Of a stretch of 64,000 bases of DNA, positions 7,982 to 16,887 are shown piece after piece. The translations under genes and the position numbers were made by a program. Origin of the DNA: Pikeienuella piscinae (lineage in GTDB: Bacteria; Pseudomonadota; Alphaproteobacteria; Rhodobacterales; Rhodobacteraceae); NCBI RefSeq assembly GCF_011044155.1, contig NZ_CP049056.1:124001-188000 (forward strand), read 5' to 3'. A model generated the notes under the pieces. That model worked only from the letters and a program-made list of their open reading frames with translations. It was not told the DNA's origin and did no database searches. Each line of letters opens with the position of its first letter. The first letter of the stretch is position 1.

Positions 7982-9693
7982 TCCGAATCCACTGGGCCGA
8001 GCAACTCCATGCTCGGCATCAGGCCGAGAAGGTGTTTCGTGTATTCATGCGCGGGCGCGGCGAAGAGCTGTTCTGTCTCCGCAATTTCGCAGATCGCCCC
8101 ATGGCGCATGACCGCCACCCGATCGCACATCTGGCGGATGACCGGCAGGTCGTGGCTGATGAACAGCATGGTGAGGCCGAGTTCCTCCTGCAGATCTTTC
8201 AAGAGGTTGAGGATCGTCGCCTGCACCGAGACGTCGAGGGCGGAGGTCGGTTCGTCGCAGATCAGGATGCGCGGGCGGCAGGCGAGGGCGCGGGCGATGG
8301 AGATGCGCTGGCGCTGGCCACCGGAAAATTCGTGCGGATAACGCAGCGCCGCGGCGGCGCCGAGGCCGACATGGTCGAGAAGATCGTCGATGATGCGCCG
8401 AACCTCCGTTTCCGATCCGGCGGTGCGATAGAAGCGGATCGGTTCTGCGACGATATCGAGGACGCGCATCCGGGCGTTGAGCGATGAATACGGGTCCTGG
8501 AAGATCATCTGGAGCGCGCGGCGGGCGGCGCGGGCTTCGGGCGCTTTCGGGCGGCTGCTGACGTCCTGCCCGAGAATGCGGATGGCGCCGGAATCAGGCC
8601 GGTGAAGCCCGGCGATGAGGCGGGCGACGGTGCTTTTCCCGGAGCCGGATTCGCCGACGAGGCCGAAGGTCTCACCCTCGCGGATGGTCAGCGTCACATC
8701 ATCCACCGCCTTCAGCATCCTTCGGTTCTTCGGCAGGACCGCCCGTTGGAGGATGAAGGAGAGGTCGGCGTTCTCGATCTCGATCGCGGCGCCGCCGCCC
8801 CGGTGATCGGCCGAGGCGCCGAGCCAGTGATTGGCGATGTCGATGCGCCGGAAGGGCGTCGCGTCGCCTTCGATATAATCGACGGAGGTGAAACGATGGA
8901 GGCGCCGGTCGGCGCGCGGGACGGCGGCGATCAGGCTCTTCGTGTAGGCGTGGGCGGGGGCGCCGAGGATTTGCGCGACCGCGCCGGTCTCGACAATCTC
9001 GCCGCGATACATCACCGCGACGCGGTCGGCGATGGTGGCGATGACGCCGATATCGTGGGTGACGATGATGACGCCGAGCTCTCGCTCGCGGCAGAGCTGT
9101 TTCAGAAGGTCGAGGATCTGCGCCTGAATCGAGACGTCGAGCGCCGTCGTGGGTTCGTCCGCGATGACGAGATCAGGATCGCCCGCGAGGGCGAGCGCGA
9201 TGACCACGCGCTGGCGCATCCCGCCGGAGAACTGGTGGGGATAGGCCTTGAGCCGGGCGCGGGCCTCGGTGATGCCGACATGTTCGAGCAATTCGATGGC
9301 GCGGCTGGTGGCTTGCGGGCCGCGCACGCCCATGGTCTTCTCGATGGTCTCGACAAGCTGGTCGCCGATGGTGAGCAACGGGTTGAGAGAGGTTTGCGGG
9401 TCCTGAAAGATCATGCCGATCCGGTCGCCGCGGATGCGACGCATCTGCGCTTCCGACTTGCCGCGCAGCTCCTCCCCCTCGAAAACGATGGAACCGGCGG
9501 AGACGCGCCCGGGGCGCTCCAGGAGGTCGATGATCGCGGCGCCGATGGTGGATTTGCCAGCGCCGGATTCGCCTACGAGGCCGAGCACTTCGCCGGGGTT
9601 CACGCTGAGATTCACGTCATGCGCGGCCCGGATCAACCCGCGCCGCGTCGGAAATTCGACGCCGAGGCCGGTGATTTCGAGAAGCGCGCTCAC
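7978..9693 (-). CDS. Fused dipeptide/oligopeptide ABC transporter ATP-binding protein (two ATPase domains)
   Basis: The 571-residue protein contains two complete ABC ATPase halves equivalent to DppD and DppF. The first has Walker [10 protein letters not shown], signature FSGGMRQR and Walker [14 protein letters not shown]. The second has [17 protein letters not shown] and [12 protein letters not shown]. Each half ends with the C-terminal oligopeptide-transporter extension ([26 protein letters not shown]). The start is GTG at 9693, overlapping the stop of the upstream permease gene as GTGA. One polypeptide therefore powers the whole importer, as in several proteobacterial DppDF/YejF-like fusions. 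An upstream in-frame ATG would add 33 residues of no family character. Confidence 0.93.
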   Translation of the reverse strand: MSALLEITGLGVEFPTRRGLIRAAHDVNLSVNPGEVLGLVGESGAGKSTIGAAIIDLLERPGRVSAGSIVFEGEELRGKSEAQMRRIRGDRIGMIFQDPQTSLNPLLTIGDQLVETIEKTMGVRGPQATSRAIELLEHVGITEARARLKAYPHQFSGGMRQRVVIALALAGDPDLVIADEPTTALDVSIQAQILDLLKQLCRERELGVIIVTHDIGVIATIADRVAVMYRGEIVETGAVAQILGAPAHAYTKSLIAAVPRADRRLHRFTSVDYIEGDATPFRRIDIANHWLGASADHRGGGAAIEIENADLSFILQRAVLPKNRRMLKAVDDVTLTIREGETFGLVGESGSGKSTVARLIAGLHRPDSGAIRILGQDVSSRPKAPEARAARRALQMIFQDPYSSLNARMRVLDIVAEPIRFYRTAGSETEVRRIIDDLLDHVGLGAAAALRYPHEFSGGQRQRISIARALACRPRILICDEPTSALDVSVQATILNLLKDLQEELGLTMLFISHDLPVIRQMCDRVAVMRHGAICEIAETEQLFAAPAHEYTKHLLGLMPSMELLGPVDSE

Positions 9694-10637
9694 CGGAGCT
9701 TCGGGTTGAGGGCGTCGCGCATCCAGTCGCCGAGGAGGTTGACCGCGAAGACCAGGATGACGAGCGCGATGGCGGGAAAGAAGGTGATCCACCAGAGGCC
9801 GGAGAAGAGATATTCGTTCCCGACCCGGATCAGCGTGCCGAGCGAAGGCGTCGTCGGCGGAATGCCCTGGCCGAGAAAGCTCAGCGTCGCCTCAGCGATG
9901 ATCGCCAGCGCGAGGCCGATGGTGGCGATCACCAGCACAGGGCGCAGCGTGTTGGGGAGAATATGGCGCGTCATGATGCGCCAGCCGGGCAGGCCGATGA
10001 TCCGCGCCGCCTGCACGTACTCGCGGCTCGTTTCCACCAGCGTCGCGCCGCGGGCGACCCGGGCGAATTGCGGCCAATCGGTCAGCCCGATGGCGAAGAT
10101 GACGACATAAATCGCGAACTCTTGCCTGAGCTCCAGGGGCAGCATGGCGCGGCCGATCCCGTTGATCAGGATGGCGAGGAGGATGCCGGGAATGGTGAGC
10201 TGCACATCGGCGGCGCGCATGATGACACTGTCGACGCCGCCGCCGACATAGCCGGCGATCAGTCCGAGCGCGACCCCGAGCACCATGCCGAACGCGACCG
10301 CGGCCATGCCGACAAGGATCGAGAGCCGCCCGCCATAGAGCAGCGTCGATAGCATGTCGCGGCCCTGATTGTCGGTGCCGAGCAGATAATCCGGGTTGCC
10401 GCCTTCGACCCAGACCGGGGGAAGCTTGCCGTCCCAGAGCGAGATCTCCGCCGGGTCGAACGGATTGTGGGGGGCGATGAGGGGCGCCGCGAAACAGGCG
10501 ATGATGGCGGTGATCGCGATCAGCGCGGCGACCATCGCCGAGGGGGTGGTGATGAAGGACCAGAATATGTCGTTGTCCTTCAGCCGCGCCCATCGGGTCA
10601 TGGGCGGGGCGATGCCGGGTTCGTCCGTGGCGCTCAT
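9690..10637 (-). CDS. ABC transporter permease, DppC/OppC family
   Basis: This 315-residue inner-membrane permease has the typical DppC N-terminal segment followed by LLGTDNQGRDMLSTLLYGGRLSILVG. The EAA-type loop EYVQAARIIGLPGWRIMTRHILPNTL contacts the ATPase. The start MSATDEPG was chosen because its ATG overlaps the stop of the DppB-type gene (ATGA) and the family N-terminus begins there. It forms the channel with the preceding permease and feeds the dipeptide/oligopeptide-type importer; the transported solute is not certain. Confidence 0.93.
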   Translation of the reverse strand: MSATDEPGIAPPMTRWARLKDNDIFWSFITTPSAMVAALIAITAIIACFAAPLIAPHNPFDPAEISLWDGKLPPVWVEGGNPDYLLGTDNQGRDMLSTLLYGGRLSILVGMAAVAFGMVLGVALGLIAGYVGGGVDSVIMRAADVQLTIPGILLAILINGIGRAMLPLELRQEFAIYVVIFAIGLTDWPQFARVARGATLVETSREYVQAARIIGLPGWRIMTRHILPNTLRPVLVIATIGLALAIIAEATLSFLGQGIPPTTPSLGTLIRVGNEYLFSGLWWITFFPAIALVILVFAVNLLGDWMRDALNPKLR

Positions 10638-11605
10638 GATCCCCCCAGACGGATTCGCGGGTCGATGACGAAATAGAGGATATCGACGATGAGATTGATG
10701 GTGACGAAGAGGAGTGCGACGAAAACAAGATAGGCCGCCATGATCGGCACGTCGACGAAATCGACCGCCTGGATGAACATCAGTCCGGTGCCGGGCCACT
10801 GGAACACCGTTTCGGTGATGACGGAGAATGCGATCAGCCCGCCGATGTTCAGCCCGATGATGGTGATGACCGGCACCAGCGTGTTGCGCAGCGCATGGAC
10901 GAAATTGATCGAGCGTTCCGCGAGGCCGCGCGCGCGGGCGAATTTGATGTAGTCGGTGCGCATCACCTCCAGCATCTCGGCGCGCACAAGCCGGAGGATC
11001 AGCGTGAGCTGGAAGAGCGAAAGCGTGATCGCCGGAAGGATGATCGAGCGCCAGCCGTCCGCCGTCAGCAGCGAGGTTTGCCAGAACCCGAGGTCGACGA
11101 CGCCGCCGCGCCCGGAGGAGGGCAGCCAGCGCAACAGCACCGCGAAAAGATAGATCAGTGCGATTCCGATGACGAAGGTCGGCAACGAAACCCCGACCAG
11201 ACTGATCGAAAGCGTGGCGCGGCTGAGCCAGGTGTCGCGTTTTATGCCGGTATAGACGCCGAGCGACAGGCCGAGGACGAGGGCGATGATGGCGGAGACG
11301 AAGACAAGCTCGATCGTCGCCGGCAGCCGCTCGAAAATGAGCTCGCTCACCGGGCGCCTGATCCTGTAGGAGAGGCCGAAATCACCCGAGAGCGCGTTGC
11401 CCATGAAGCGGACATACTGGGTGATGATCGGATCCTCGAGGCCGAGCTGGACGCGGATCTGCTGGCGCTGTTCACGCGTCGCCTCCTGGCCAACCATGTT
11501 GTTGACCGGATCGCCGACGAAATTGAACAGCGAGAAGGAGATGCCCGAAACGACGGCCATCACCAGAACCGACTGCGCCAGCCGGCGAAGAATGAACGAG
11601 ATCAT
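10634..11605 (-). CDS. ABC transporter permease, DppB/OppB family
   Basis: The 323-residue permease begins MISFILRRLAQSVLVMAVVSGISFSL, the conserved amphipathic opening and first membrane helix of DppB proteins. It continues with the family features VNNMVGQEATREQRQQIRVQLGLEDPIITQY and the coupling loop DYIKFARARGLAERSINFVHALRNTL. It follows the solute-binding gene after a 48-bp gap containing a hairpin, and overlaps the DppC-type gene by four bases. Confidence 0.93.
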   Translation of the reverse strand: MISFILRRLAQSVLVMAVVSGISFSLFNFVGDPVNNMVGQEATREQRQQIRVQLGLEDPIITQYVRFMGNALSGDFGLSYRIRRPVSELIFERLPATIELVFVSAIIALVLGLSLGVYTGIKRDTWLSRATLSISLVGVSLPTFVIGIALIYLFAVLLRWLPSSGRGGVVDLGFWQTSLLTADGWRSIILPAITLSLFQLTLILRLVRAEMLEVMRTDYIKFARARGLAERSINFVHALRNTLVPVITIIGLNIGGLIAFSVITETVFQWPGTGLMFIQAVDFVDVPIMAAYLVFVALLFVTINLIVDILYFVIDPRIRLGGS

Positions 11606-11617
11606 CGCGTGACGATC

Positions 11618-11647
11618 CGGCCGGAGCGCGCGGAGGCGCCCCGGCCG
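11618..11647 (-). terminator. Intergenic hairpin between solute-binding protein and permease genes
   Basis: CGGCCGG at 11618-11624 pairs perfectly with CCGGCCG at 11641-11647 around a 16-base loop. There is no U-run, so it is not a strong intrinsic terminator. Its place right after the binding-protein stop suggests partial termination or 3'-end protection, which would give the binding protein more mRNA than the membrane subunits, as seen in other ABC operons. The function is inferred. Confidence 0.4.
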
Positions 11648-11653
11648 TTCGGC

Positions 11654-13228
11654 CTATTTCGCGACGATGTAGCGCGGACGGAGCGCGTCGTCTGCACCGA
11701 TCGGCACGTCGAACTTGTCCGAGATGCCCCAGGCGATGACCTGGTGGTGGATCGGCGCGTAGGGCGCGTCCTCCTTGATGATGGTCCACGCCTCGTCGAT
11801 CAGGGCGGTCCGCTTCTCCACGTCCATTTCGGTCGCGATCAGGTCGGTGATCTCGTTGACGCGGGGATTGGAGTAGCCGGTGGCGTTCCAGGAGCCTTCA
11901 CCGTCAACCAGGTAGGCGAAGACATAGTGGCTGTCGAGCGTCGGCACGCCCCAGCCGAGCATGTAGAAATCCGTCTCCCGGTTCTGGAGCTTCGGGAAGT
12001 GCTGGGATTTCGGGATCGCCTCGAGGTTCACCTTGATCCCGACCTTGGCGAGCATCGCGACCGCGGCCTGGCAGATCTTCTCGTCATTGTTGTAGCGGTC
12101 GTTCGGGCAGTCGAGCTGAACGGTGAACCCGTCCGGGTAGCCGGCCTCGGCCAGCAGGGATTTCGACAGTTCCGGATCAAAGGAGTAGGGGGGGTCGTTC
12201 TCGGGTGTGTTGCCGAGCACGCCCGGCGGCGTGATCATGCCGGTGGGGAAGGAAAGCCCCTCCATCACCACGCGCTTGATCGCCTCCTTGTCGATCGCAT
12301 GGTTCACCGCCATGCGCACCTTCACGTCCTTGAACGGGTTCTTGCCTTTCACGTCGGAGGAGCGCAGCTCGTCCGAGCCTTCGTCCATGCCGAAGAAGAT
12401 CGAGCGGATCTGCGCCACGGTTTTCACGCCAAGCCCATCGGTCGCCTTGATCCGTTCGAGATCCTGGAGGGGCGGGTCGAGGACGAAATCCAGCTCTCCC
12501 GAGAGGAGCGCGGCGACGCGGGTCGCCGCGTTCTTGATCGGCCGGTATTCGATCCTGTCGATATTGCCGGGGAATTCGCTGGCGCCCCACCACTCCTTGT
12601 TGCGTTCGAGAACGGTCAGCTCGTCCGGCGCGCGGCTCACCACGCGGAAGGGACCGGTGCCGTTGGCGTTGCGGACGGCGAAGGTCTCCTCGCTCGCGGC
12701 GTAGTCCTGCGGCGTCTCGACGTCATGCTCCTTCGACCAGTCCGAATCCATCATGTAGAGCGATGTGATCTCGTTCGGCAGAATCGGGTTCGGCCCCTTG
12801 GTGATGACCTTGACAGTGTGGTCGTCGAGGATCTCGACATCCGCGACGGAGGAGACCTGCTCCTTGTAGTCGGAGCTTTCCGCCATCGCCCGCTTGAAGG
12901 AGAACGCCACGTCCTCGGCCGTGAAATCGGCGCCGTCGTGGAATTTCACCCCCTCGCGAAGATGAAAGACCCAGCCATCGTTCCCGCCCTCCCACGAGGT
13001 GGCGAGTTCGGGTTGAAGATTGAGCTCCGGGTCGCGGGTGACGAGCGATTCGTAGATCTGCCCGTTCATCGCGATCGTCGGCCCTTCGTTCTGCGACATC
13101 GGGTCGAGCGTAAGCGCGTCGCCTTGGCTGGCCCAGCGAAAGACGTTCTCGGCTGCGGCCGGTGTGGCGGCCGCGAGCGCGGCGGCGAGCGCGAGCGCCG
13201 AGGCGCCGGTTAGCTGGATTCTTCGCAT
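11654..13228 (-). CDS. ABC transporter substrate-binding protein, family 5 (DppA/OppA-like)
   Basis: The 524-residue periplasmic protein has a signal peptide (MRRIQLTGASALALAAALAA, cleavage probably after PAAA). The SBP family 5 core follows: FRWASQGDALTLDPMSQNE, NDGWVFHLREGVKFHDGADFTAEDVAFSFKR and AVNHAIDKEAI. This family carries peptides but also glycosides and other solutes, so the ligand is open. The start at 13228 is supported by AAGGAGAG (complement of 13233-13240) and by the signal peptide. It is the first gene of a five-gene minus-strand operon: SBP, two permeases, fused ATPase and enolase. Confidence 0.93.
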   Translation of the reverse strand: MRRIQLTGASALALAAALAAATPAAAENVFRWASQGDALTLDPMSQNEGPTIAMNGQIYESLVTRDPELNLQPELATSWEGGNDGWVFHLREGVKFHDGADFTAEDVAFSFKRAMAESSDYKEQVSSVADVEILDDHTVKVITKGPNPILPNEITSLYMMDSDWSKEHDVETPQDYAASEETFAVRNANGTGPFRVVSRAPDELTVLERNKEWWGASEFPGNIDRIEYRPIKNAATRVAALLSGELDFVLDPPLQDLERIKATDGLGVKTVAQIRSIFFGMDEGSDELRSSDVKGKNPFKDVKVRMAVNHAIDKEAIKRVVMEGLSFPTGMITPPGVLGNTPENDPPYSFDPELSKSLLAEAGYPDGFTVQLDCPNDRYNNDEKICQAAVAMLAKVGIKVNLEAIPKSQHFPKLQNRETDFYMLGWGVPTLDSHYVFAYLVDGEGSWNATGYSNPRVNEITDLIATEMDVEKRTALIDEAWTIIKEDAPYAPIHHQVIAWGISDKFDVPIGADDALRPRYIVAK

Positions 13229-13359
13229 CAGTCTCTCCTTGTCGGTTCCGGCCGGGTTCAGCGGCTGGCGCCGCCCGGCTCTGCCGGGAATAGTAGGCGC
13301 TCGTGCGGCTGCGTCCAGCAATGAATGCGCCAGCGCGGTAAAAGTAGCGGGAGGTCGAA

Positions 13360-14160
13360 ATGGACGAAGTTACAGTCGAGTGGCGGGCGGGGGAGACGCC
13401 GGACGCCGGTCGCATCGCGGTGGTGCGGTTCGATCGCGGCCATCGGGCGAATCCGTTGGCGCTCTCGACGATGCGGGCGCTGACCGAAGCGGCGCGTGGT
13501 TTCGAGGGCGATGCGCGGTTGGCGGCGGTGGTGCTGACCGGGCGGGCGGAAAATTTCTGCCTCGGTTTCGACCTGAAGGACGCGGAGACGGCGGCGCTCC
13601 TCGACCTGTCGCTGGCGGAGCGGCGGGAGGTTCTGCGGACCGGGCGGCGCATGTGCCGGGCGTGGGCGGAGATCGAGGCGCTGACGATCTCCGTGATATC
13701 GGGCTGGTGCGTCGGCGGCGGACTGGCGTTGGCGGCTGCGACGGATCTGCGCGTCAGCACTTTGAAATCAAATTTTTACGCGCCCGAGATCGAGCGCGGC
13801 ATGAACATGAGCTGGGGCTCGATTCCGCGGATTGTCGATCTGGTCGGACCGTCGAAGGCGAAACGGCTCCTGATCCTCGCCGAGCGTATCGACGCGGAGC
13901 GTGCGGCGGCATGGGGGCTTCTCGACGAAATCGCTGAGAACCCGATGGAGGCCGCGCTGGCGATGGCGGCGCGCGCTGCGGCGATGCCGGCGGCGCCGGC
14001 GCGGATGATCAAGCGCGGAATCGACGCTTACGCCTCGGCGCTGGCGGAAAGCGCTAGTCACGCCGATTCCGACCAGTTCGCCCTGGCGCAGACCGGGCCG
14101 GATTACGCGGAGGGAGTCGCTTCGTTCATCGAAGGCCGCCCGCCCCGATTTCCGGGCTGA
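13360..14160 (+). CDS. Enoyl-CoA hydratase/isomerase (crotonase) family protein
   Basis: The 266-residue protein has the crotonase fold. The first oxyanion-hole segment is ENFCLGFDLKD, the second is SGWCVGGGLALAAATDLRV, followed by YAPEIERGMNMSW in the position of the usual PEI.LG catalytic region. It probably acts on an acyl-CoA as a hydratase, isomerase or hydrolase; the catalytic Glu pair of true hydratases is not clearly present, so the reaction is open. It stands alone between divergent or convergent units and is followed nine bases after its stop by a hairpin. Confidence 0.85.
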   Translation: MDEVTVEWRAGETPDAGRIAVVRFDRGHRANPLALSTMRALTEAARGFEGDARLAAVVLTGRAENFCLGFDLKDAETAALLDLSLAERREVLRTGRRMCRAWAEIEALTISVISGWCVGGGLALAAATDLRVSTLKSNFYAPEIERGMNMSWGSIPRIVDLVGPSKAKRLLILAERIDAERAAAWGLLDEIAENPMEAALAMAARAAAMPAAPARMIKRGIDAYASALAESASHADSDQFALAQTGPDYAEGVASFIEGRPPRFPG

Positions 14161-14168
14161 GGCGCACG

Positions 14169-14210
14169 GAAGAAGGCCCGGCCGCCGAGGGACTGGCGCC
14201 GGGCCTCTTC
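14169..14210 (+). terminator. Hairpin downstream of the crotonase gene
   Basis: A perfect 9-bp stem, AGGCCCGGC (14174-14182) with GCCGGGCCT (14198-14206), is extended by four more pairs across a one-base bulge. It starts nine bases after the stop codon. A run of C rather than T follows, so it is a weak candidate terminator or an mRNA 3'-end protector. Confidence 0.4.
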
Positions 14211-14355
14211 CCCCGTGTCGCGCTGGGGTGGAGCGCGCGCCTGCGGGTTGACCCCCTAATAGACGAATTTTCCGCAAACACAATTCAAAAGTGATTATCC
14301 GATAAAATTCTCTTACCATAATCTAGTTTATCTACAGTATGTTCTCATGTTTTCT

Positions 14356-15438
14356 TCAATTGAAGTTGAAGGAAGAGCCGTGCGCGCAGATGATCCGTTC
14401 GATCTCCGCCCGCGCGCCGCGGATCAGCGGAAGCGCGGCGCCGCATGCGTCGTCGGAGGTGATGACGATGATGTTCTCGTCGTTCACCAGATTCGCCGGG
14501 CCGGTATAGTTGAAGGAACCGATGACCAGTGTCGCTTCGTCGATCACCATCATCTTGTGATGAAGCTTGTTGACGCGGCCGTAGTCTTTCTTCACCCGCT
14601 TCAGATCGGCGCCCTCCTGGATCAAGCGGCGGGTGGGAGCCCACGCCTGGTTGCCCTGCATCCCGTCGAGTGCGCCGGCGATCTTCACTCCGGCGCGCAT
14701 CGCCATCTCCATCGCGTCGTCGATGGCGGAGGATTGCGAGAAGGTGAAGATCGCGAAATCGATGCGGTCCATCGCCTTGTTGATGCGTTTGGCGATCTCC
14801 ATTTCAGGGTTGTGCTCGGGCGCGAAGCAGATCTTGAAACGCACGCCGTCGACGACAATTTCGGGCGGATGGTCGCTATGGGTCGAGTCCCGGCCGAAAT
14901 TTCCCTTCGCAATATCACTGAATTCCCGGCTGTAAATCTTTGCAATCTCACGAGATTCGATCGTTATCACGTGATTGAGATTGCCGCCCTGGCGGGCGCG
15001 GCCGACCCCGGTCGGGGTGAAGTTGGTGGAGCCGGTAAGCACCGACTCGCCGTCGCGGATGATGAATTTCTGATGGAAGATATGCGGGTTGAAGTCCGAG
15101 CGAAGCCAGATCGTGGTGCGCAGCGCGGCTGCGGCGAGGAGGCGGTTCGCTTCGCGGGGGCCGGCGCTTTCGAAGGCTTCCGCGACTGTCTTCGGGCGTC
15201 GGTTGGCGACGAGGTAATCCGCCTCCAGCACCATGCGGACCTGCACCTTGCGTTCGATCTCGGCGCGCAGGATCGCCTCCAGGATCGGCCGGCTCTCCAG
15301 TTCCTGCACCGCGATGTCGAGCCGTTTCGTCGCCCCGTCGATGAAGTCGACGATCGCCGCCTCGAGATCGTCGAGGCCGGGAGCGGCCGTGTCTGGGCCG
15401 AGATGGAATTTGATACGGTCGCCGATTTCGATAGGCAT
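14356..15438 (-). CDS. Phospholipase D-like (HKD) domain protein
   Basis: The 360-residue protein contains two complete HKD motifs: His122-x-Lys124-x4-Asp129 followed by GSTN, and His293-x-Lys295-x4-Asp300 followed by GSFN. Two motifs make one active site, so a monomeric phosphodiesterase, phospholipase or nuclease activity is plausible. I see no signal peptide, which favours a cytoplasmic protein. The substrate could be lipid or nucleic acid. It is a single-gene unit with A+T-rich flanking DNA on its 3' side (14270-14340). Confidence 0.88.
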   Translation of the reverse strand: MPIEIGDRIKFHLGPDTAAPGLDDLEAAIVDFIDGATKRLDIAVQELESRPILEAILRAEIERKVQVRMVLEADYLVANRRPKTVAEAFESAGPREANRLLAAAALRTTIWLRSDFNPHIFHQKFIIRDGESVLTGSTNFTPTGVGRARQGGNLNHVITIESREIAKIYSREFSDIAKGNFGRDSTHSDHPPEIVVDGVRFKICFAPEHNPEMEIAKRINKAMDRIDFAIFTFSQSSAIDDAMEMAMRAGVKIAGALDGMQGNQAWAPTRRLIQEGADLKRVKKDYGRVNKLHHKMMVIDEATLVIGSFNYTGPANLVNDENIIVITSDDACGAALPLIRGARAEIERIICAHGSSFNFN

Positions 15439-15951
15439 GGTGTGCTTCCCCTCGTTGCGGGGCGAACGCTAGCATGAATTCGCGTTACGGGAGAGGGGGA
15501 CGCCGCCATCCGGCATCGCCTCGCTGCGTCTGGCGAGCGGCGTGGATCTGGGCGCGAGGCCTGCGGAGAACGCCGTGAGCGCGGAGGGGCTCCGCAATAC
15601 ACGCGGCGGCAATCTCGGCGCTCGATACAAGCTGTGCGGGTCCATGGCCGCGGCGGCCGGGGCCGAGCCCGGTCATCCGCCATGATGTGGACGTGCGCGA
15701 TCGCACATGTCGATGGCCTGAACAGACAAGAGTCAGAACGCCATCTTTCAATATCATTCCTGATAGGTTATCTAAAAATCAGTGTGTTTCGTGTGTGTGG
15801 GTTGTTCCTGCGGCATGTTCGGCCGCGAAACTGTGGGAATCTACTCCATAAGTTGAGCTTGCGGCCCAAGTGGCGCGGAATAGTTGAATCTGTTCTTCGC
15901 TCCAGGGTGGCGAATCCGAAGTCCTTCCCGCATTGCGGGAAATTGGGGAGA
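15439..15951. other. Intergenic region, about 510 bp, no gene supported
   Basis: This gap separates the divergent phospholipase D-like gene and the VPLPA-CTERM gene. It is mixed in composition, with a less G+C-rich part at about 15720-15900 that is a likely promoter zone for the surface-protein gene. The open frames seen here lack ribosome sites and coding character. A perfect hairpin at 15925-15941 lies just before the ribosome site of the downstream gene. Confidence 0.6.
15925..15941 (+). promoter_or_regulatory. Leader hairpin just upstream of the VPLPA-CTERM ribosome site
   Basis: TTCCCGC (15925-15931) and GCGGGAA (15935-15941) form a perfect 7-bp stem with a 3-base loop. It ends two bases before the TTGGGGAG ribosome-binding segment and 10 bases before the ATG at 15952. 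This is a good position to affect ribosome access or 5'-end stability. Function is inferred from position alone. Confidence 0.4.
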
Positions 15952-16605
15952 ATGAACGTGAATATCAAACATCTCTTGGCGGGCGTTGTAACCGCCGCTG
16001 CGATGGTGGGAAGTGCGCATGCCGCGACCTTCTCGATCGACATCTACAATTTCGACGCTAACGGCATCGAGGCGGACGCCGCCGCGACGGCCGCCAATGT
16101 GGGGGCGCAGACGCTTCTCGAAACCGTCAGCTACTCCGGCCCGCTCGATTTTTCGGTCGACGCGGCGAACGGCCTTTCGACGATCGGTGATTTCTTCGCT
16201 TCCGGTTCGGGTTCGGTTTCCGGCCTCTCAGCCGGCGTCGCCGGTCTGACGCTCAGCTCGGGCGCCGGCAGCAGTTCGGCGGTTTTCCGGACCACGACCT
16301 TCCTCGACATCACGGCGAACTTCGCGAGCGGGTTCTACGGCGACATCATGCACGATGACGGCATCAGCCTTTTCGATGACGGCATTCTCGTCACTGCGGC
16401 GTCGGCGCAGCCGCCGACGACCCAGATCACGACGGCCTACTCGTTCGATGGCGGGGCGTTCCGTCTGATTTACGCGGCGGCGAATGGCGACCCCTCGGTC
16501 CTCAACGTCTCGCAGGTTCCGCTTCCGGCCACCGCGCTTCTGCTCGTCGGCGCGATTGGCGGCCTCGGCTTCGTCTCGCGCCGTCGGCGCGCGGCCGCGG
16601 CCTGA
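15952..16605 (+). CDS. VPLPA-CTERM sorting domain-containing surface/secreted protein
   Basis: The 217-residue protein begins with a signal peptide (KHLLAGVVTAAAMVGSAHA). Its body is rich in Ser, Gly, Ala and Thr, and it ends with VPLPATALLLVGAIGGLGF followed by SRRRR. That terminus is a textbook VPLPA-CTERM signal: motif, single hydrophobic helix, basic cluster. Such proteins are thought to be processed by an exosortase in the envelope and often linked to extracellular polysaccharide. No exosortase gene lies in this window. The start at 15952 follows TTGGGGAG at 15943-15950. The body resembles no family I can name. Confidence 0.88.
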   Translation: MNVNIKHLLAGVVTAAAMVGSAHAATFSIDIYNFDANGIEADAAATAANVGAQTLLETVSYSGPLDFSVDAANGLSTIGDFFASGSGSVSGLSAGVAGLTLSSGAGSSSAVFRTTTFLDITANFASGFYGDIMHDDGISLFDDGILVTAASAQPPTTQITTAYSFDGGAFRLIYAAANGDPSVLNVSQVPLPATALLLVGAIGGLGFVSRRRRAAAA

Positions 16606-16887
16606 AGATGAACTGGCGGCGCGTGGGCCGAAAGGTTCTCGCGCCGCTGCTCCGACCGGGCCGGGCGCAGGCGCCCTTTCCGCCCAACCGGTCCGACGAT
16701 CTGCGGTTTCGCCGGATCAACGGCGAAGAAGCCCGCTCCGGATCACTCCCTTCGCTCGCCATCTCCTGAAGCGCATCTGCGCCTCGAACCTTTTCGCTTC
16801 ACATTTCGCGCAGATCTTTCGCCCCCGCAGACGAGGTTATCCGTCAACCTGTCGCGAGGCGGCGAACGCGAAGGCGTGGTTTCGCGT

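Noticed and set aside
14354-14365. 12-bp palindrome CTTCAATTGAAG at the end of the phospholipase D-like gene
   Set aside because: It overlaps the stop codon and encodes part of the Asn/Phe-rich C-terminus; a single short palindrome is likely chance.
15860-15890. Possible sigma-54 promoter (TGGCGCG..TTGA) upstream of the VPLPA-CTERM gene
   Set aside because: The distance between the GG and GC-like elements does not fit the fixed sigma-54 spacing.
16608-16769. 53-residue plus-strand frame right after the VPLPA-CTERM gene
   Set aside because: It follows the stop by two bases but lacks a separate ribosome site, is Arg/Pro-rich and shows no family character.
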